Assembly: GCF_002632755.1 (NCBI RefSeq)
Contig: NZ_NJAK01000001.1
Span: forward strand, 992,001-1,056,000
Origin: Xenorhabdus ishibashii
GTDB taxonomy: Bacteria > Pseudomonadota > Gammaproteobacteria > Enterobacterales > Enterobacteriaceae
Direction of reading: 5' to 3'
DNA length: 64,000 nucleotides
Part shown: one piece after another, positions 8,997-17,139 of the stretch
How positions within the stretch are numbered: the stretch's first letter is position 1
Layout: every line of letters starts with the position of its first letter
Translations under genes and position numbers: made by a program
Notes under the pieces: model-generated
Told to the model about the DNA's origin: nothing
Seen by the model: only the letters and a program-made list of their open reading frames with translations
The model's database searches: none

Positions 8997-9392
8997 TTAC
9001 GGGTGATCGATAAAAGGAAGGGCAATAACAGAAAGCACAACAAATGCAACACAAAACAAAAACGCAAACCCGACAACCAAAAACCACTCTTTCCATGTTT
9101 TTGGTATCTCAGTAAGACTCGTCAGTTTTGTGGCTGACTCAGCTTCATGAGCAAAATCGTTAGATACCTGCATCAATTTTTCCTCAACTGCCTTTTGTAC
9201 TGATTCGGGTTCAGAAGAAAAAAAATTTTTACATATTAATATGTAATCATCAACCGATCTTCTATCCATTTCATTGTTAATAGACTTAGTTATACCATCA
9301 ATGATTGGCTGCAAATCTATAATTATGCTATCACCATCAACGTGATAGTAATCTTTCGGTTCGCCAGTAATAATAAGCATTTTCTTTACCAT
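8997..9392 (-). CDS. Small tail-anchored membrane protein, unknown
   Basis: 131 residues. A soluble, acidic N-terminal part (about 1-100) is followed by one strong hydrophobic segment near the C-terminus (WFLVVGFAFLFCVAFVVLSV). This architecture suggests a tail-anchored inner-membrane protein. It is divergent from the downstream polymerase-like gene, with 131 bp between them. I do not recognise the family. In seroconverting phages, small membrane proteins that inhibit the host polymerase occur in similar positions, but no sequence evidence links this one to them. Confidence 0.5.
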   Translation of the reverse strand: MVKKMLIITGEPKDYYHVDGDSIIIDLQPIIDGITKSINNEMDRRSVDDYILICKNFFSSEPESVQKAVEEKLMQVSNDFAHEAESATKLTSLTEIPKTWKEWFLVVGFAFLFCVAFVVLSVIALPFIDHP

Positions 9393-9523
9393 TATATTTT
9401 TTAGGTCTAAAAATAAATCTACAGATAGCTTTAGATCTAACCTTTTTCATTAAAATTGGGAAAAAGCTAAATCATAGTCTATAATGCAGTGATTTTAACA
9501 TCAATATAGTAAATTTTGGAAAA

Positions 9524-10711
9524 ATGAAATATTTACTGTTCATATCAATATTCCTATTATCTCTATTAAATCATACTACATATGCCTATGTTCCAGCTAT
9601 GCTTTTGTTGGTTTTTTATACTATAAAAAAGGCAAAAACAATTAGTGTGTCAAAACAGGAGCTGATGTTAGCATCATGTTATACTGGTTTCATAATCATT
9701 TCAGCCCTTTATTTTCTAGTCATTTCTGATGACAAATCTGACGCATCTGTCGAGTCATTCTATAACAACTTATTGTTTTCCTTCATTTTATACGTCATAA
9801 TTTTTTCTTTGTATAGGATATGCTCAAAAAAAGCAGGTATCAGTGATTTGAAATTTGCTGTTTCTGCCGTCCTTGCTATCCATGTAGTTTTATTTTTTAC
9901 TCAAATGATAATTGTGTATTTGACTGATTATTATATTGATTTTATTCATCCAATCACCGGAGAGCCATCAAGGTACATCAACTACATACTTGGCGGCGAG
10001 CTATCAGGAAAATTGAATTACAGAGCTACCGGATTATATGTTGAACCATCAACATATGCATCAGCCATTACATGCATTATAATGGCTGGAATATCACTAA
10101 ACGTAAAAAAATCATTAATATATATAGCAACCATTACTATACTCCTTAATTTTTCTACAATTGGAGTTCTGTTGTTCATAGGGATCATGTTTGCCTTGTT
10201 TTTCAATAAAATAAAAATAAAATATGCTGTATTCTTATTCCTGTTAGCACTTCTCCTATCGTCAATAAATTATGATTTTATTTTTAAATTTATTAATGAT
10301 TTGATATATAAATTTGATGTAACATCAGGCTCTAGATACAATTTAATATCTATAATTTACTTCGACAAACATGGCTTGGTTAATATTTTTGGTGCTGGAT
10401 ATTTCAATATTCCAAATAGCTTATATAAAGAAATTACATTAGGTGAATATTCTGTCGCAGCCCTTAATGATGCAGGGCTTATAAGTTATTTGGTGTTAAA
10501 GTTCGGTGTGCTTATAATAATTCCAATAGTGTACCTTTTTTGGAAGATTAAAGGGGCTTCAATGAAAATATTGTTTTGCTGCATTTTGATCAGTAAAATT
10601 TCCTTCGTGTTCCCTGTTCTATATTTAGCTATCATTCCAGCGCTAGTCAAGCCAAAAGAGTCGCGGAATAAAATTTCCGCGACTATCATTGTTGCTAATA
10701 GTTATAAATAG
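9524..10711 (+). CDS. O-antigen polymerase-like (Wzy-type) polytopic membrane protein
   Basis: 395 residues with roughly ten to twelve hydrophobic segments spread along the chain, typical of Wzy/O-antigen ligase proteins that polymerise lipid-linked repeat units at the periplasmic face of the inner membrane. A large polar loop at about residues 145-170 contains FIHPITGEPSRYI, followed by ATGLYVEPSTYAS; later GAGYFNIPNSLY precedes the last membrane segments. Wzy proteins share little sequence, so topology and context carry the call. Very AT-rich. The 3' end overlaps the convergent beta-helix gene by 17 bp. Confidence 0.6.
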   Translation: MKYLLFISIFLLSLLNHTTYAYVPAMLLLVFYTIKKAKTISVSKQELMLASCYTGFIIISALYFLVISDDKSDASVESFYNNLLFSFILYVIIFSLYRICSKKAGISDLKFAVSAVLAIHVVLFFTQMIIVYLTDYYIDFIHPITGEPSRYINYILGGELSGKLNYRATGLYVEPSTYASAITCIIMAGISLNVKKSLIYIATITILLNFSTIGVLLFIGIMFALFFNKIKIKYAVFLFLLALLLSSINYDFIFKFINDLIYKFDVTSGSRYNLISIIYFDKHGLVNIFGAGYFNIPNSLYKEITLGEYSVAALNDAGLISYLVLKFGVLIIIPIVYLFWKIKGASMKILFCCILISKISFVFPVLYLAIIPALVKPKESRNKISATIIVANSYK

Positions 10712-12152
10712 GGAAACCGTCAATATGGTAATATTCAAGAAACATATCTGCGCTAGCTCCGGTTGATGTGTCAGGCAATGAATTACTTTGCTGTTTAAAG
10801 TGAACAACACCCTTTGGTATGATAACCTTTTTTGTCACTTGTATGTCTTTAGTAAAAGACTGACCGAAATTGATATCAATGTTATTTCCATCAACTAGTA
10901 TTCTGATGATAATCGAATCCGTGTGGCTAAACGTCACACGTGGATTAAAAATAAATGAAACAGAAATTCTCTCCAGAGCATTATAGAAAACTAAACTATC
11001 AAGTGCTGTATAACTAGTCATTGATACATTAGCAAAAGAACACAGTGTCAATGATTTAATATTGCTCACGTATGCTAAGTCATTATTTGATAAAAGGTTT
11101 GCGTTTCTAGGATTTCTCAAAAACACCTCACCACCGCCTAAAAAACAACCACTTTCAAAGCTATGACGATATATATAACCAAGCGATAATAATGAATTTA
11201 AATCTAAAAAAACTTTCTGTTCTGATGTCAGGTTTAAATAATTGATTAGTAATGGTGCTGAATCAGCATTTATGACATATAAACCAATTTTTTCAGTTGC
11301 TTTACTACCTTTACCATTGGCTTCGGTGTATATATCACCTAATGTTGAATTGATTCCCTTTCTAGCCAAAATTCCAACCCCATATGAATTCTCAGCACCC
11401 AGATAATCAAACGCACATGAATTAGCTATCCATATTGTTATTCCTGCACCAGCAAATGGGTTATTAGTTGGATGATACTTGTCATTTTGTCCGGAGTAAT
11501 TGCTTCTCATATTTAAAAAGCTGCATGCATTAACTTCTTCTGAACCAGATTCATTAAATATTGCCCTACCAATAATGATACCATAATTCATTGCATCACG
11601 AGATGCATGATTATTCATACTCACATACCAACTATATATTATATTTGTATTAACAAGTTTTGCAGACTGAGTGGTTACATTATTAAATCTGGATTCGTTT
11701 GTAGTTAACCTAACATATAGGCAACAATCCCATGTATTACTACCATTAATTGTGCAGTTACTTATTCCTGTATGGGATAAAGGTTCTGGCAAATCTTTAC
11801 TTGTAATTGGAATTGAACATGATCTAACTACCGCCCGTCCTTCACCATTAACATTAGGGGAACCAAATAAGCGGGTTATTCTATCGCTTTCCCCTTCAAA
11901 CTTAACAAAATCGACTAAAACTAATTCGTCCTCTAAATAATAATCACCAGCAGGAATAAAAATAGTCCCTCCACCCCTTCTTCTCTTACTATCTCTGGCT
12001 AGGTTAAATCCATCTATCGTTCTGGCACCAGGAGTCATGTAATTTAATACGTTATCGACACCATACCTATCTAAAGTTCCCACACAAATCCAGTCTTCAT
12101 TTGGGGTTGGATATATCACTGCTGGACATGTGGTGCGCGTGTCAGTATTCAT
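10695..12152 (-). CDS. Right-handed beta-helix protein, tailspike or polysaccharide-lyase-like
   Basis: 485 residues. Near residue 60 is GGGTIFIPAGDYYLEDEL, the start of a pectate-lyase-type beta-helix, followed by many short turns rich in Asn, Gly and Ser and ending in a beta-rich C-terminal domain. Such folds occur in phage tailspikes that bind or cut host surface polysaccharide. The first 50 residues (GTLDRYGVDNVLNYM) are not a head-binding domain I recognise, and the 5' end abuts a truncated phage gene at 12153, so the N-terminus may be missing. It is convergent with the polymerase-like gene, as in phages whose receptor-modifying genes travel with the tailspike. Confidence 0.6.
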   Translation of the reverse strand: MNTDTRTTCPAVIYPTPNEDWICVGTLDRYGVDNVLNYMTPGARTIDGFNLARDSKRRRGGGTIFIPAGDYYLEDELVLVDFVKFEGESDRITRLFGSPNVNGEGRAVVRSCSIPITSKDLPEPLSHTGISNCTINGSNTWDCCLYVRLTTNESRFNNVTTQSAKLVNTNIIYSWYVSMNNHASRDAMNYGIIIGRAIFNESGSEEVNACSFLNMRSNYSGQNDKYHPTNNPFAGAGITIWIANSCAFDYLGAENSYGVGILARKGINSTLGDIYTEANGKGSKATEKIGLYVINADSAPLLINYLNLTSEQKVFLDLNSLLSLGYIYRHSFESGCFLGGGEVFLRNPRNANLLSNNDLAYVSNIKSLTLCSFANVSMTSYTALDSLVFYNALERISVSFIFNPRVTFSHTDSIIIRILVDGNNIDINFGQSFTKDIQVTKKVIIPKGVVHFKQQSNSLPDTSTGASADMFLEYYHIDGFPIYNY

Positions 12153-12383
12153 CCGGAAACCGATATCCCAATGGGGTCACTGGCAGATAAGAAAACCCGA
12201 CAGGCCAGAGCATCGGCACATCGGTATTTCGATGATGTCGTGAGGAGTCGTAATTTAGAGCGCACGGAAGCGTATCAATGGTTAGCAAGTCAATTGGACA
12301 TCAGTTTCAACACCTGTCACTTCGGCTGGTTTGATACTGATATGTGCGAACGGGCAGCGAATATATGCAGGAAGTTTAGATGA
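12153..12383 (+). pseudogene. Phage zinc-finger-type protein (DUF3268-like), C-terminal fragment
   Basis: The frame is open from the junction with the beta-helix gene (PETDIPMGSLADKKTRQ) and ends CERAANICRKF. The block AHRYFDDVVRSRNLERTEAYQWLA and the pattern CHFGWFDTDMC resemble the C-terminal half of DUF3268 phage proteins. The zinc-binding N-terminus is missing; the first in-frame ATG at 12171 is internal. Its stop overlaps the next ORF start. Confidence 0.5.
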
Positions 12384-12652
12384 GAAAAATAGAATACGCA
12401 GTAACAGGCGATAATGATTTAGCAGATCCGACAGACCGATATGAATTAGAAAATCCAATATGGGATGATTCATATCCCGATTATTTGGCTGAGGAATGTG
12501 CCGATGATTATTATGCCAATCTTGATGGATTTGAGGATAGCTGGCCTATTGAGATGACCATATTTAATAATGGCGAATTATTCGGAACATTTAATATTGA
12601 AATGGAATTCGAACCAGTATTTTCAGCAACACGGAGGAATGATGACCACTAA
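12380..12652 (+). CDS. Small acidic hypothetical phage protein
   Basis: 90 residues, strongly acidic (many Asp and Glu), beginning MRKIEYAVTGDNDLADPTDR. The ATG overlaps the stop of the preceding DUF3268-like fragment (ATGA), and its own end overlaps the next ORF by 14 bp, as in coupled phage early genes. No recognised domain. Confidence 0.5.
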   Translation: MRKIEYAVTGDNDLADPTDRYELENPIWDDSYPDYLAEECADDYYANLDGFEDSWPIEMTIFNNGELFGTFNIEMEFEPVFSATRRNDDH

Positions 12653-12830
12653 TTCAGATTTATGTAGAGAATCGTTTGAGAAATTTCTTTTAACTGAGTT
12701 TCGTTATTTTGAAAATGCATTAGAAAAAGATAGTAATGGAAATTATTTTAACATGCCAGCCCAGAATTATTGGGAAGCATTTAAGGCTGGATGGGAAGCA
12801 AGTAATGATATTACCCACCCCAGAAAATAG
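12639..12830 (+). CDS. Small hypothetical phage protein
   Basis: 63 residues from the first of two adjacent ATG codons at 12639; GGAGG lies a few bases upstream, so this start is preferred to the earlier in-frame ATG at 12570. The pattern FEKFLLTEFRYFENAL then YWEAFKAGWEAS resembles the common short phage ORFs ending in a WxAWQAGW-like block. Function unknown. Confidence 0.5.
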   Translation: MMTTNSDLCRESFEKFLLTEFRYFENALEKDSNGNYFNMPAQNYWEAFKAGWEASNDITHPRK

Positions 12831-12841
12831 CGAGAAATAAC

Positions 12842-12907
12842 ATGGATATTATCGACGCAGCGAATGAATTAAATGAGCTGAATATATCTCATGTTCGTCC
12901 ATACTAA
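12842..12907 (+). pseudogene. N-terminal fragment, possibly a TraR/DksA-type phage protein
   Basis: An ATG at 12842 opens [17 protein letters not shown] and then runs into a stop at 12905. The start resembles the beginning of small phage TraR/DksA zinc-finger proteins (MADIIDxA...E). The zinc-finger part is replaced by the integrase fragment, so a recombination junction lies near 12885-12893. Weak call. Confidence 0.35.
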
Positions 12908-13241
12908 ATCATCAACTAATCCCGATGGAATAGTAATGCCTAATATCAGAAAGATGCGTGTTGATGATAACACAGCATGGAACTCCGCATTAAAGCGAGC
13001 TGGAATAGAAGATTTCCGATTCCATGATCTGAGGCATACGTGGGCTAGCTGGCTGGTTCAGTCAGACGTTCCATTATCAATTTTACAAGAGATGGGCGGA
13101 TGGGAGTCAATTGAAATGGTCAGGCGATATGCTCATTTAGCGCCTAATCATTTGACTGAACACGCACGTCAAATTGATGAGCTTTTTGGAAATCTCGTCC
13201 CAAATCCGTCCCAATCGGGAAAAATAGTAGTTGCAAAGTAG
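12891..13241 (+). pseudogene. Tyrosine-recombinase integrase, C-terminal fragment (layer 2)
   Basis: 116 residues nearly collinear with the last 120 of the integrase at 6629-7792: FVHTK, KMRVDD, then [10 protein letters not shown] (HxxR), MGGWES and the Tyr nucleophile in RRYAHLAP. The first catalytic Arg and the entire N-terminal half are missing, so it cannot be active alone. It ends 26 bp before a 15-bp partial att copy, mirroring the layer-1 arrangement and marking a second integrated element. Confidence 0.85.
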
Positions 13242-13267
13242 GGATAAGTGCTTGATTTTTAATGGTA

Positions 13268-13282
13268 CCCTACAGGATTCGA
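13268..13282. repeat. Partial attachment-site copy (15 bp)
   Basis: CCCTACAGGATTCGA is identical to the first 15 bp of the 38-bp att copies at 7811 and 29824. The preceding bases (GATTTTTAATGG) also resemble those before the 7811 copy (GATTTTAAATGG). It follows an integrase 3' end, as at 7811, so it is read as a truncated or diverged att site. Confidence 0.65.
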
Positions 13283-13483
13283 TAAAATTCATTATTTTGT
13301 TGTTTTTAAATGATTTTAGTTAGTTCAATTTTCTATCGTACCCCCTCTAATACCCCCATATTATTTTGCCTCTGTTTGTCTAATTTCTGTTTGACTGGCA
13401 CTGTTGAGAGCAGGTCTTTTATTGCAAAAATATCATCAATAAAGTAATTTTTGCTAAAAATGAAATAGTCATATCAAGATAAC

Positions 13484-13843
13484 CTATGCATCTCTTGATA
13501 TCTCATGTGACCATACCGATACAGCTTCCAAAACGGGTTTAAATGACTCCCCAAAATCCGTCAAAGAGTAAATAACCTTAATTGGTGGTTTATCTCCATA
13601 TACTTCTCTTAAAACCAATCCATCTTTCTCTAACTTTTTAAGTTGTATACTTAACGTCATCTCCGTAATGTGAGGCATATCTTTTTTTAACTCACTGAAT
13701 CTCTTATTTTTATCTTTCAAATAGTACAAAATCACACCTTTCCATTTACCGCCTATCAAATCCATAGCCATACTCACAGGGCAAGGATAATTCTTCCCAT
13801 TCAATGAAACTTGGCAGGCTTCACCTTTTGTAACCTCAACCAT
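13484..13843 (-). CDS. HxlR-family transcriptional regulator
   Basis: 119 residues with the HxlR winged-helix pattern: CPVSMAMDLIGGKWKGVILYY, then FSELKKDMPHITEMTLSIQL (recognition helix) and DGLVLREVYGDKPPIKVIYSLT (wing). The Cys at the start of the domain is commonly redox- or electrophile-sensing in this family. It is divergent from a flavodoxin-fold oxidoreductase gene, a pairing seen often for quinone- or aldehyde-responsive regulators. The target is probably that gene and itself. Confidence 0.8.
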   Translation of the reverse strand: MVEVTKGEACQVSLNGKNYPCPVSMAMDLIGGKWKGVILYYLKDKNKRFSELKKDMPHITEMTLSIQLKKLEKDGLVLREVYGDKPPIKVIYSLTDFGESFKPVLEAVSVWSHEISRDA

Positions 13844-13855
13844 AAATTCCGCTCT

Positions 13856-13931
13856 ACTATCTAACTGGATAGTTATTGTAATAGAAAAAAATCATCATAA
13901 ACTAATTATAGCAACTATCAAATTGATAGTT
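13856..13931. promoter_or_regulatory. Dyad operators between HxlR gene and oxidoreductase
   Basis: Two related inverted repeats lie in the divergent intergenic region: AACTATC-5 bp-GATAGTT (13913-13931) and ACTATC-6 bp-GATAGT (13856-13873). Sharing the same half-site ACTATC, they are good candidates for HxlR-dimer binding sites controlling both directions. Confidence 0.6.
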
Positions 13932-14332
13932 TTTAAAAATAAAACCAAGGAAATTGAATATGCCTTTAATGATATTGTCTCATCCAAATTTTGAACAATC
14001 AATTGCGAACAAAACAATTATTGATGAATTGAAAAATAGCAACATTGATCTTGAAATTCGTAACATTTATCAATTAAATCCAAATTACAATATCGATGTT
14101 AATTCTGAGCAAGAGGCATTATTAAGACATGATTTAATCATTTTACAATATCCAATGTACTGGTTTAATATGCCTGCAATCCTTAAAATTTGGTTTGATG
14201 AAGTTTTCACCTATCAATTTGCTTATGGTTCAAAGGGAGATAAATTAAAAAATAAAAGACTTCTGCCCAGTCTTACAATAGGACAACCAGAAAAAAACTT
14301 TAAAAAAGATAACAACCTATCTCTTATAGATA

Positions 14333-15435
14333 TACCAATCGCCATTGAAGATGCTTGATTTCTTATTCAAACCAGATCATGCTTGCAACCATGAAAATTC
14401 CTCTGACACCAGAACAAAAACACGCCCTTGAATTGATGCATGATACTACTCGCGACAGTCGAGTCTGTGATCGCATTAAGGCGGTGCTTTTGGCCTCAGA
14501 AGGTTGGACTGCTCAGATGATTGCACAGGCCTTGCGTATTCATGAAAGTACGGTCAGCCGTCACCTGAAAGATTTTATCGCGCAGGAAAAGCTCACCCCA
14601 GAAAATGGCGGCTCTGAAAGCCATCTCTCTGCCGAACAAACCGCCGCCCTGATTGATTATTTGACCGCCAATTTGATGCATACCACAACCCAAATTGTGG
14701 CCTATGTCCAAGCCCGTTGGCAGGTTTCTTTCAGCGTGGGCGGAATGACAAAATGGCTTCACCGGCAAGGTTTCAGCTATAAAAAACCCAAGGGTGTTCC
14801 TCATAAATTCGATGCGCACAAACAGCAACAATTTATTGATGACTACAAGGCGCTGAAAGAGGAAGCGGGGCAGAACGAACCGATCCTATTTATTGATGCG
14901 GTGCATCCTTCACAGTCCACAAAGCTCAGCTATGGCTGGATGAAAGCAGGAAAAAATCAGGTAAAAGGGATCGAAACCACCGGCAGTCGTACCCGTCTCA
15001 ATATTCTGGGCGCCCTGAATTTACAACGGATTGAAGACACCGTGATCCGTGAATATCCGCGCATCAATGCCGAAAATATCGCCTATTTCTTCGGTGCGCT
15101 CCGGGAAACTTACCCGCTTTCGCAAAAAATCCACCTCATTTTGGATGGAGCGGGTTACCATCGAGCCGAGTTGGTGAAAGATATTGCGTATGTCCTGAAT
15201 ATTGAATTGCATTACCTCCCACCTTACAGCCCAAACCTCAATCCGATAGAGCGATTGTGGAAGTATATGAATGAGCAAGTGCGTAACAATATCTATTTTC
15301 CGGATGCGAAGACCTTCCGTGAAACTCTTCGTCACTTTTTTCATGTCACTTTGCCAGAAAAAGCGAAAGAGCTCACGACTCGACTGACTGATAATTTTCA
15401 GATTTTAAAACCTGCATCTTCAAGTTAGATTGGTA
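14333..15435 (+). mobile_element. IS630-family insertion sequence
   Basis: Terminal repeats begin TACCAATC and continue after four mismatched bases with TTGAAGATGC at both ends (14333-14354 and inverted 15414-15435). The element sits between TA dinucleotides (14331-14332 and 15436-15437), the target specificity of IS630/Tc1-type elements. Length 1103 bp, one transposase gene. The TA boundary could shift by two bases because the ends themselves begin with TA. Confidence 0.8.
14391..15428 (+). CDS. IS630-family transposase
   Basis: About 345 residues from ATG 14391 (MKIPLTPEQKHALELM); an ATG at 14379 is an alternative, and neither has a strong ribosome site. The N-terminal helix-turn-helix (AQMIAQALRIHESTVSRHLK) and second HTH (VGGMTKWLHRQGFSYKKPKG) precede the DDE catalytic core: FIDAVHPSQ (Asp 1), LILDGAGYH (Asp 2) and the signature LPPYSPNLNPIERLWK (Glu 3). 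Intact and probably functional. Confidence 0.9.
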   Translation: MKIPLTPEQKHALELMHDTTRDSRVCDRIKAVLLASEGWTAQMIAQALRIHESTVSRHLKDFIAQEKLTPENGGSESHLSAEQTAALIDYLTANLMHTTTQIVAYVQARWQVSFSVGGMTKWLHRQGFSYKKPKGVPHKFDAHKQQQFIDDYKALKEEAGQNEPILFIDAVHPSQSTKLSYGWMKAGKNQVKGIETTGSRTRLNILGALNLQRIEDTVIREYPRINAENIAYFFGALRETYPLSQKIHLILDGAGYHRAELVKDIAYVLNIELHYLPPYSPNLNPIERLWKYMNEQVRNNIYFPDAKTFRETLRHFFHVTLPEKAKELTTRLTDNFQILKPASSS

Positions 15436-15743
15436 TAGCTTTCTTAAATCAATTAAAAGATCAGCAGAATACTCTCAAATGAAATATATCGAGCCAATTA
15501 TTCTTTATGATATAGCAACAGTTAATGGGCAGAGTGAATACGAAATAAAAGAAAAAGCTAAAATTCATAGTAGAAAACTACAGAAGATAATTCAAAGATA
15601 CATGGGATATTAATTATTTAAATACCTTTTAGTATTTCAACACTATCTTTATACAAATAAGCTAAAAAAATGAATAGCCAAGGCAACCAAAAAATAGATA
15701 TAAACATTACTTTGCTTCATGGCTATTTCATAAACATTAAAAG

Positions 15744-16013
15744 CTATTCAACAGAAACTTTACGAACCTTGCGCTCAATGAGCTGGCCGTACATATCAAA
15801 ATACCGACTCGGCCAGATTTCCGAAGGGTGGATTCCAAGATAATCCGCAATTATCCATTCGCCTTTAGGCCACTGCCTGCTGAGTGCATTTGCCAGTGTC
15901 GATGAACTCAGTCCCGCTTCACGAGAAAGAGCTGCTAAGGTTGTACCACGTTTACGTAATGCAGCGATGATATCAGCTTGGTGCCAGTCATTTTGAACAT
16001 TGTTGTTATTCAT
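15744..16013 (-). CDS. Ner-like / SfsB-family DNA-binding regulator
   Basis: 89 residues from ATG 16013 (MNNNNVQNDWH), chosen because AAGGGG lies 8 bases upstream; an earlier in-frame start is less likely. The sequence follows the phage Mu Ner / SfsB pattern: DWHQADIIAALRKRGTTLAAL, then a helix-turn-helix LSREAGLSSSTLANAL and the conserved WPKGEWIIADYLGIHPSEIWPSRY. Ner proteins repress early phage promoters. In this satellite it is the candidate lysogeny regulator, beside a structured intergenic region at 16044-16166. Confidence 0.8.
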   Translation of the reverse strand: MNNNNVQNDWHQADIIAALRKRGTTLAALSREAGLSSSTLANALSRQWPKGEWIIADYLGIHPSEIWPSRYFDMYGQLIERKVRKVSVE

Positions 16014-16031
16014 TCCTGTTACCCCTTCCAT

Positions 16032-16269
16032 AATTTAATCATTAATGGTGGCGATTCAGACAGGGTTCGCGGACTGGCACTCATAACCAGCGAGACTTAC
16101 GTCTCCCCCACCTGAATCACCATTGAAAAGGCGATAACAGGCACACTGGCAAAATTTCTGCCAGTGTCTATGAGTGACAAGGCCGCGACGCCTTGACCAT
16201 TAGATTTTGCTAATGGCGTGAATACTTTAACTGATTGTATTATCGGACTCAATAACCGAACGGCTAAGT
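16032..16269. promoter_or_regulatory. Structured intergenic region upstream of Ner-like gene
   Basis: Contains a long-range inverted repeat AATGGTGGCGATTCAG (16044-16059) with CTGAATCACCATT (16112-16124), and a short hairpin CACTGGC / GCCAGTG (16144-16166). No gene is supported. The arrangement of several complementary segments beside a regulator recalls leader or immunity-RNA regions of P4-like elements, but that is inference. Confidence 0.35.
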
Positions 16270-17139
16270 TTAACGACTATAAACCCGTTCGACATAACGC
16301 CCCCGACCATCACCATGACCCAAATCCATTGAAACCAGTGCCCGTGCTTCCTGACGGTTAAAACTATTTTGCTGGTAAAAACGTAGAGCATCCTGCGCCC
16401 ACGCATAGCGCAGGCTGTGGGGAGAATGGCAACCGGTTAAACCAATTTTTGTGGTGTGTGCTCGCCAGTAGTTCATGGCCTGCCTGAGATCCGGCTTATC
16501 AATCAACCTGCCGTCACGTTGCTCTGCAATGGCAATTGCCTGTTCTACAGCTTCTTTTACCGCTGTAACATTCAGTACACAGGTTTGTCTTGGTCGGCCG
16601 CCTTTTGTACCGAAGACAACATGCAGTTTTGGTTCTGGCTGCTCTAATTGTTTCCGCCAGCTTTTCAACGAAGCACTACACTGCACCGCTTCCTGAGAAC
16701 GTAAGCCCATCAAACGAGTAAGTTTCAATGTGACGGCAAATCCGGCATCACGTTCAAGCGCCTTCTGATAAACCATCTGAAACATGGCATCAGAGATCGC
16801 TTGTTTTGTCCCAGCGCGGCTGGTGCCGCTTAATCCCAATGCCTGATTACTCAAACGCAGCGAGGTTTCAAGTTTCTCCCGGCCTGCCATGCGGAAGATA
16901 TTACGCAGTGCGGACATTTCATTTTGCACCGTACGTTTGGCAATTCCCTGAGATAAGCGAGCATCAACATACTGTTCTACATGTTTGGCTTTCAAATGGC
17001 TGAGACTTTTCACCTGAATATTCAGGCTCAATAACAGCGCACCCAAACGCCCGGCGATCCGAATACGGTCGTGACAGGTCTTATGACTGCCTCCACCTTT
17101 CCGGGCAAAAAATTTTAATTCCTTAATCAATCGGCTCAT
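16270..17139 (-). CDS. Integrase-domain protein (second, non-P4-type tyrosine recombinase)
   Basis: 289 residues from ATG 17139 (MSRLIKELKFFARK); the upstream extension lacks family features. An N-terminal SAM-like domain (VKSLSHLKAKHVEQYVDARL and VQNEMSALRNIFRMAGRE) is followed by a catalytic domain with Arg in TRLMGLRSQEAVQ, the HxxR-like HSPHSLRYAWA, and the end DLGHGDGRGRYVERVYSR holding the His and Tyr. This is the integrase-domain-containing family common in enterobacterial genomic islands, distinct from the island's P4-type integrase at 28438. Confidence 0.75.
   Translation of the reverse strand: MSRLIKELKFFARKGGGSHKTCHDRIRIAGRLGALLLSLNIQVKSLSHLKAKHVEQYVDARLSQGIAKRTVQNEMSALRNIFRMAGREKLETSLRLSNQALGLSGTSRAGTKQAISDAMFQMVYQKALERDAGFAVTLKLTRLMGLRSQEAVQCSASLKSWRKQLEQPEPKLHVVFGTKGGRPRQTCVLNVTAVKEAVEQAIAIAEQRDGRLIDKPDLRQAMNYWRAHTTKIGLTGCHSPHSLRYAWAQDALRFYQQNSFNRQEARALVSMDLGHGDGRGRYVERVYSR

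Larger units (their letters stand above)
13954..15613 (+). pseudogene. NAD(P)H oxidoreductase (flavodoxin-like fold, MdaB/KefF type) interrupted by IS630
   Basis: Removing the IS630 element and one TA restores an exact 185-codon frame (13954-14332 joined to 15438-15613), giving ...LIDSFLKSIKRSAEY.... The N-terminal part has the flavodoxin-like pattern MILSHPNFEQS and LQYPMYWFNMPAILKIWFDEV, typical of two-electron quinone/NAD(P)H oxidoreductases. The IS separates the C-terminal 58 residues, so the protein is probably inactive. The gene is divergent from the HxlR regulator that likely controlled it. Confidence 0.8.
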
